The position numbers were made by a program, and so were the translations under genes. Positions 60,934 through 64,000 of a DNA stretch of 64,000 nucleotides are shown here, in pieces (position 1 is the stretch's first letter; each line of letters begins with the position of its first letter). The notes below the pieces were generated by a model. That model searched no databases, was not told the DNA's origin, and worked only from the letters and a program-made list of their open reading frames with translations. Source of the DNA: Gordionus sp. m RMFG-2023 (taxonomy: Eukaryota > Nematomorpha > Gordioida > Chordodea > Parachordodidae); assembly GCF_954871325.1 (NCBI RefSeq), contig NC_088775.1, positions 12,501,561 to 12,565,560 of the forward strand, given 5' to 3'.

Positions 60934-62168
60934 ATGAATATCGTATTAATCAACCTTATAACAATGCTCATATGCCGATTAGCTAGTAGTTCATCGGTAA
61001 AATAATTTAAAAAAAATTTTTTTAAATACTAATAAAAACATAAATATTTTTAGCTGAATGAAATGTCGGAATCAGATCAAATAATAGGTTTATATTTATG
61101 AATTTATTTTAAAGTATTAAATCATAGATACTTATAATATACAACATATCATATATATAAAACAATGTGTACTTTAAAAGAATCCCGGAAATAATCCTGG
61201 TTAAAAATACCTCGCCAGAAAGACAATGGACAAAAATACCCCAATTTTAGGGAAAAATTTATATGCTTTAAAAAGAAATAATTTCAAAAATTCCCTCTTT
61301 TTGAGCGTTTAAAGTATATTCAAAAATTGGGGTATTTTTGTTTTTTTCTTCTAGGATACTTTTGTCCAGACTATTTATGCCAGTGATTCACTGAAACATA
61401 ATAATATATAAATTATAGTATCTCCGCACTATAAATTGGATCTGGATGGAAGACACTTGACTGTTGTATTAGACACAGACTTGGCTGATTCGTATCCAGA
61501 ATTAATACAAGAGGCTCCCGATGTGTGTTACTACATAGGTCACATAAAAGAAGATGAAAATAGTTACCTCATCATAGATTTGTGCACGCATTTAGTAAAC
61601 AATAAAAAAAATAAATTACATTCCCGGTTAAAATATATTGGGCAAGCCATTGTTTTACTTTTATGAGATAGGTTAATTTTTAAAAAATTGTTCCTATCTA
61701 ATTTTATTTTTTATTAATAAATAAAAATGTAAGATTTTTTAATCAAAAAAGCACGGTTTTTGTTTTATTTAATCTTACTTTTTTTTTGTTTTTTGTGAAT
61801 TTTTGATTTTAAATATTTCAAAAAAAAAAATAAGCGACAAAAGCGCCAAACTTTTTGTTTCTGTTTCCCATCCCTAATTTCTATATATAACCCTTCTACC
61901 TTCTTTTCTTAGAATGGATACATGATATTCCACAATCAATTACACAAAATCAGCATACATCAAAACTATAAAAGCAAAAACTCTGTCAAAAATATCAAAG
62001 AACGTTTATTGATGAACGTATTGGATGTGGAAACATTACCCGTCTTTAAAGGCATCAGAGTGAATGCTGTCTTACCAACGGATAACCTTAATCAATATGT
62101 CAAAGATCTAATTACATCGACCTATGATGGCATGAAAAATGATAATTTCGTACCTGATTATGTTGAAG
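60934..62168 (+). CDS. Probable ADAM/ADAMTS-type metalloprotease, signal peptide and prodomain exons (3' truncated by window)
   Basis: Four exons in consistent phase: 60934-60996, 61054-61087, 61419-61594, 61913-62168. The start MNIVLINLITMLICRLASSS looks like a signal peptide. The third exon has HYKLDLDGRHLTVVLDTDLA and then DVCYYIGHIKEDENSYLIID followed by LCTHL, which continues as NGYMIFHNQLHKI in exon 4. The pattern C-Y-Y-x-G-H-x(7)-S-x(5)-L-C-x-x-L-x-G is that of the conserved cysteine core of ADAM and ADAMTS (reprolysin) prodomains. Exon 4 ends YVEG at a GT donor in phase 1, so the metalloprotease domain would lie beyond the window. No zinc motif (HExxH) is present here, so protease activity is inferred from the family. 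A prodomain-like segment of another secreted family cannot be excluded. Confidence 0.62.
61185..61375. repeat. Inverted repeat in metalloprotease intron
   Basis: AATGGACAAAAATACCCCAA with TTTTAG at the left is mirrored by AAATTGGGGTATTTTTGTTT and GGATACTTTTGTCCAG at the right, with an AT-rich loop. It is a small MITE-like palindrome within the intron 61088-61418. Confidence 0.7.
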
Positions 62169-64000
62169 GTTAGTTTAAAAAAATAATATATACGTCAAAA
62201 ATTTATAATCTATTACAAATCGATTGAATTCCCGTTGGAAGTCTGTTCTCATAAATATCATTTTAAACCAATAAAAATTTACTCATCTATAATCCCCCTC
62301 CCCCATCTGCCCTTAAATGTATTTACTATATCACTTTAATCAATAATTTGACTAAAAAAAATTTAAAATAACGAACAATGATAAATTTTTACGAAAATCA
62401 GCATTTTTGTATTTAAAAAAATTAAAAGCCAAAATTTTTATAAAAACCCTATAATAAGTGGATCTAAATAAAATTTATGGGTGAAAATATAAGTCGTTTT
62501 ATCATGTAAATTTTATGAATTTGAGATTTACAAAGGTAAAAATTTTTTAAATTCGAGCCTAAGGTCTAGCCTTAATTTTGAAATAAAATGGATATATTAA
62601 TAATTTTGCAAGAAATAAGGGTACAAGTTATCTGTTTGAAGAATGATCATAAACTCTTATGTTCAATGTAGAAATGTAAAACTATATTGATAAAAAAAGA
62701 TTTCTATATTTGAATAAATTAGAGATCACTAATATGAATTAGGGAATATTCATTTTATAATCATAATGTAAATTTGGAATGACTAATTTATGTAATATTT
62801 GCTATTTTGAAATTTTCAAAATTTATATTGGAAGGTTGGGAGGGGGATATAAATTTATCGGAATTATAAATTCGACTAAAAAAAATTTTCTCCTTGCTAT
62901 TGACTATAAGTGGAAAAGGTCAGGAATAAATTGCTAGGTTATTTTTTCATCATTAGATAAAGGTTGCATCTAAGCCAACTCTTACTTATCATTTGAATAT
63001 GTTGTTTTTCCATTTGAATGCATTCGCAAATATATTCATTATTTCGCGGTAATGATCTCGTGACAATGACTTTTCATAGATAACATTAGAGGTAGGAAAA
63101 AATTTCCTATAATTAGGTTCATAGGTTTTGTGGGAATAAATTCTTAATAATGGTCTTGTTATAAATTCTTAGCTCTAAAATTCCTTTGCTACAAAAAAAA
63201 ATTAGCGAAATAGTGTCGTGGTAAAAAGTTTGGCCGATTTGACCGATGTACGCATTTTTTTCTGACCTAAACATTCAAAAACTCGCATACGCATTTTTAC
63301 TATCCTTCAAATACTTTAATTAAATATATTAATAACAATATTTAATTTAAAAATTAAACGATTCCATCTCATCCTCATATTTGTTTTCACTTGTTTTTTT
63401 TTTAAAATTTTATTTCTAATATAAAATTTAAATATTTTAAATTTCTTTTCTCGCTTTTAAGATATACGATTATTATCATCCACTCCATCTTTTATTAATC
63501 GTTTATTAATGAGTTTGATATCTTCAAAGATTTAGAAGAGTTTGAAATGCTTTTCAAAATAAATAATAAAATCTTCAAAGATTTTTCGGAAGATTTTTTT
63601 TGAGAATCCTCAAACAAATTTTTTTTGATTAAATTTTAAAGAAAATTCTAAATTTTTTAAATATTACAAAAAATCTTTTATTAAGGCTGTATCCAAAATA
63701 TCAAAAAATTAAATTCGCAAACTTTTCGATACTTTAATGAAAAATAAATATGTTATTTTAAAATATAAAAATAAAATACATGTCCAAAAAACATATATGT
63801 TTTTTTTTATAAATTTCAAAAATTTAACATACGATATTCATTAAAGTTTTATAATTTGCGAAAGTTTTAAACCATTTCGAATTTTTAAAAAAAGATTTTT
63901 GACACAATCTAAGTAAATCTTTTGTAATTTTTATGCTCAAAAATCTATCATGATGAAATCCCAAATTTAAAATAAATGTTTTGATCTTAAAAAAATCGTT
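62169..64000. other. Probable downstream intron; nothing coding recognised
   Basis: Follows the GT donor at 62169. It is AT-rich with no exon that extends the protease homology. The only structure is the family D repeat copy. Confidence 0.45.
63530..63920. repeat. Interspersed repeat family D, inverted copy
   Basis: GGCTGTATCCAAAATATCAA, AAATTCGCAAACTTTTC, TGTCCAAAAAACATA and ATTTTTGACACAATCT are the reverse complement, with substitutions, of 44590-44800. Confidence 0.65.

Noticed and set aside
1-64000. CRISPR arrays, operons, ribosome binding sites
   Set aside because: The window is eukaryotic with spliced genes. Short direct repeats seen are MITE units or microsatellites, without regular spacers.

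Overview
The window is AT-rich eukaryotic nuclear DNA with spliced genes, dense palindromic repeats and decayed transposons. Three plus-strand protein genes can be followed exon by exon: a MON2 homologue (at least 31 exons, about 4769-30723, N-terminus missing), a complete UFL1 homologue (18 exons, 39747-56709, 851 codons before the stop by my splice model), and the first exons of a probable secreted ADAM/ADAMTS-type metalloprotease (60934-62168, running off the right end). This gene set, together with hAT and Ty3/gypsy relics, points to an invertebrate animal or a close relative. I cannot name the species.

Layout. 1-4768: no gene recognised; a transposon-like coding relic at the extreme left, palindromic repeats and low-complexity AT DNA. 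4769-30723: MON2, exons of 36-537 nt, introns of about 90 nt to 3.1 kb carrying MITE-like repeats and a gypsy fragment. 30724-37862: intergenic, with a decayed Ty3/gypsy element on the minus strand (about 33.9-36.5 kb). 37863-39114: a deleted hAT element with an 8-bp target duplication and a nested MITE. 39747-56709: UFL1. 56710-60933: intergenic, mostly AT-rich. 60934-62168: metalloprotease prodomain exons. 62169-64000: intron or flank with one more repeat copy.

The three genes all belong to the secretory and endomembrane system. MON2 is a Golgi/endosome trafficking scaffold. UFL1 is the UFM1 ligase acting at the ER. ADAM-type proteases mature through the secretory pathway. There is no sign of joint regulation, and the adjacency may be chance.

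The most unusual feature is UFL1 itself. Exons 1-9 have seven consecutive introns of 40-50 nt, only 2 CpG in 1,242 coding bases and only AGA/AGG arginine codons in my reading. Exons 10-18 have introns of 0.4-4.7 kb, many CpG (about 20 in exon 11 alone) and frequent CGN arginine codons, as MON2 does. The reading frame and UFL1 homology run unbroken across the change. The low-CpG tract spans roughly 39.7-42.9 kb. Other structures worth attention are a roughly 2.4-kb inverted repeat in UFL1 intron 15, a tandem duplication that copied the start of a MON2 exon, several palindromic MITE families, and long poly-C/poly-G runs scattered through the AT-rich DNA.
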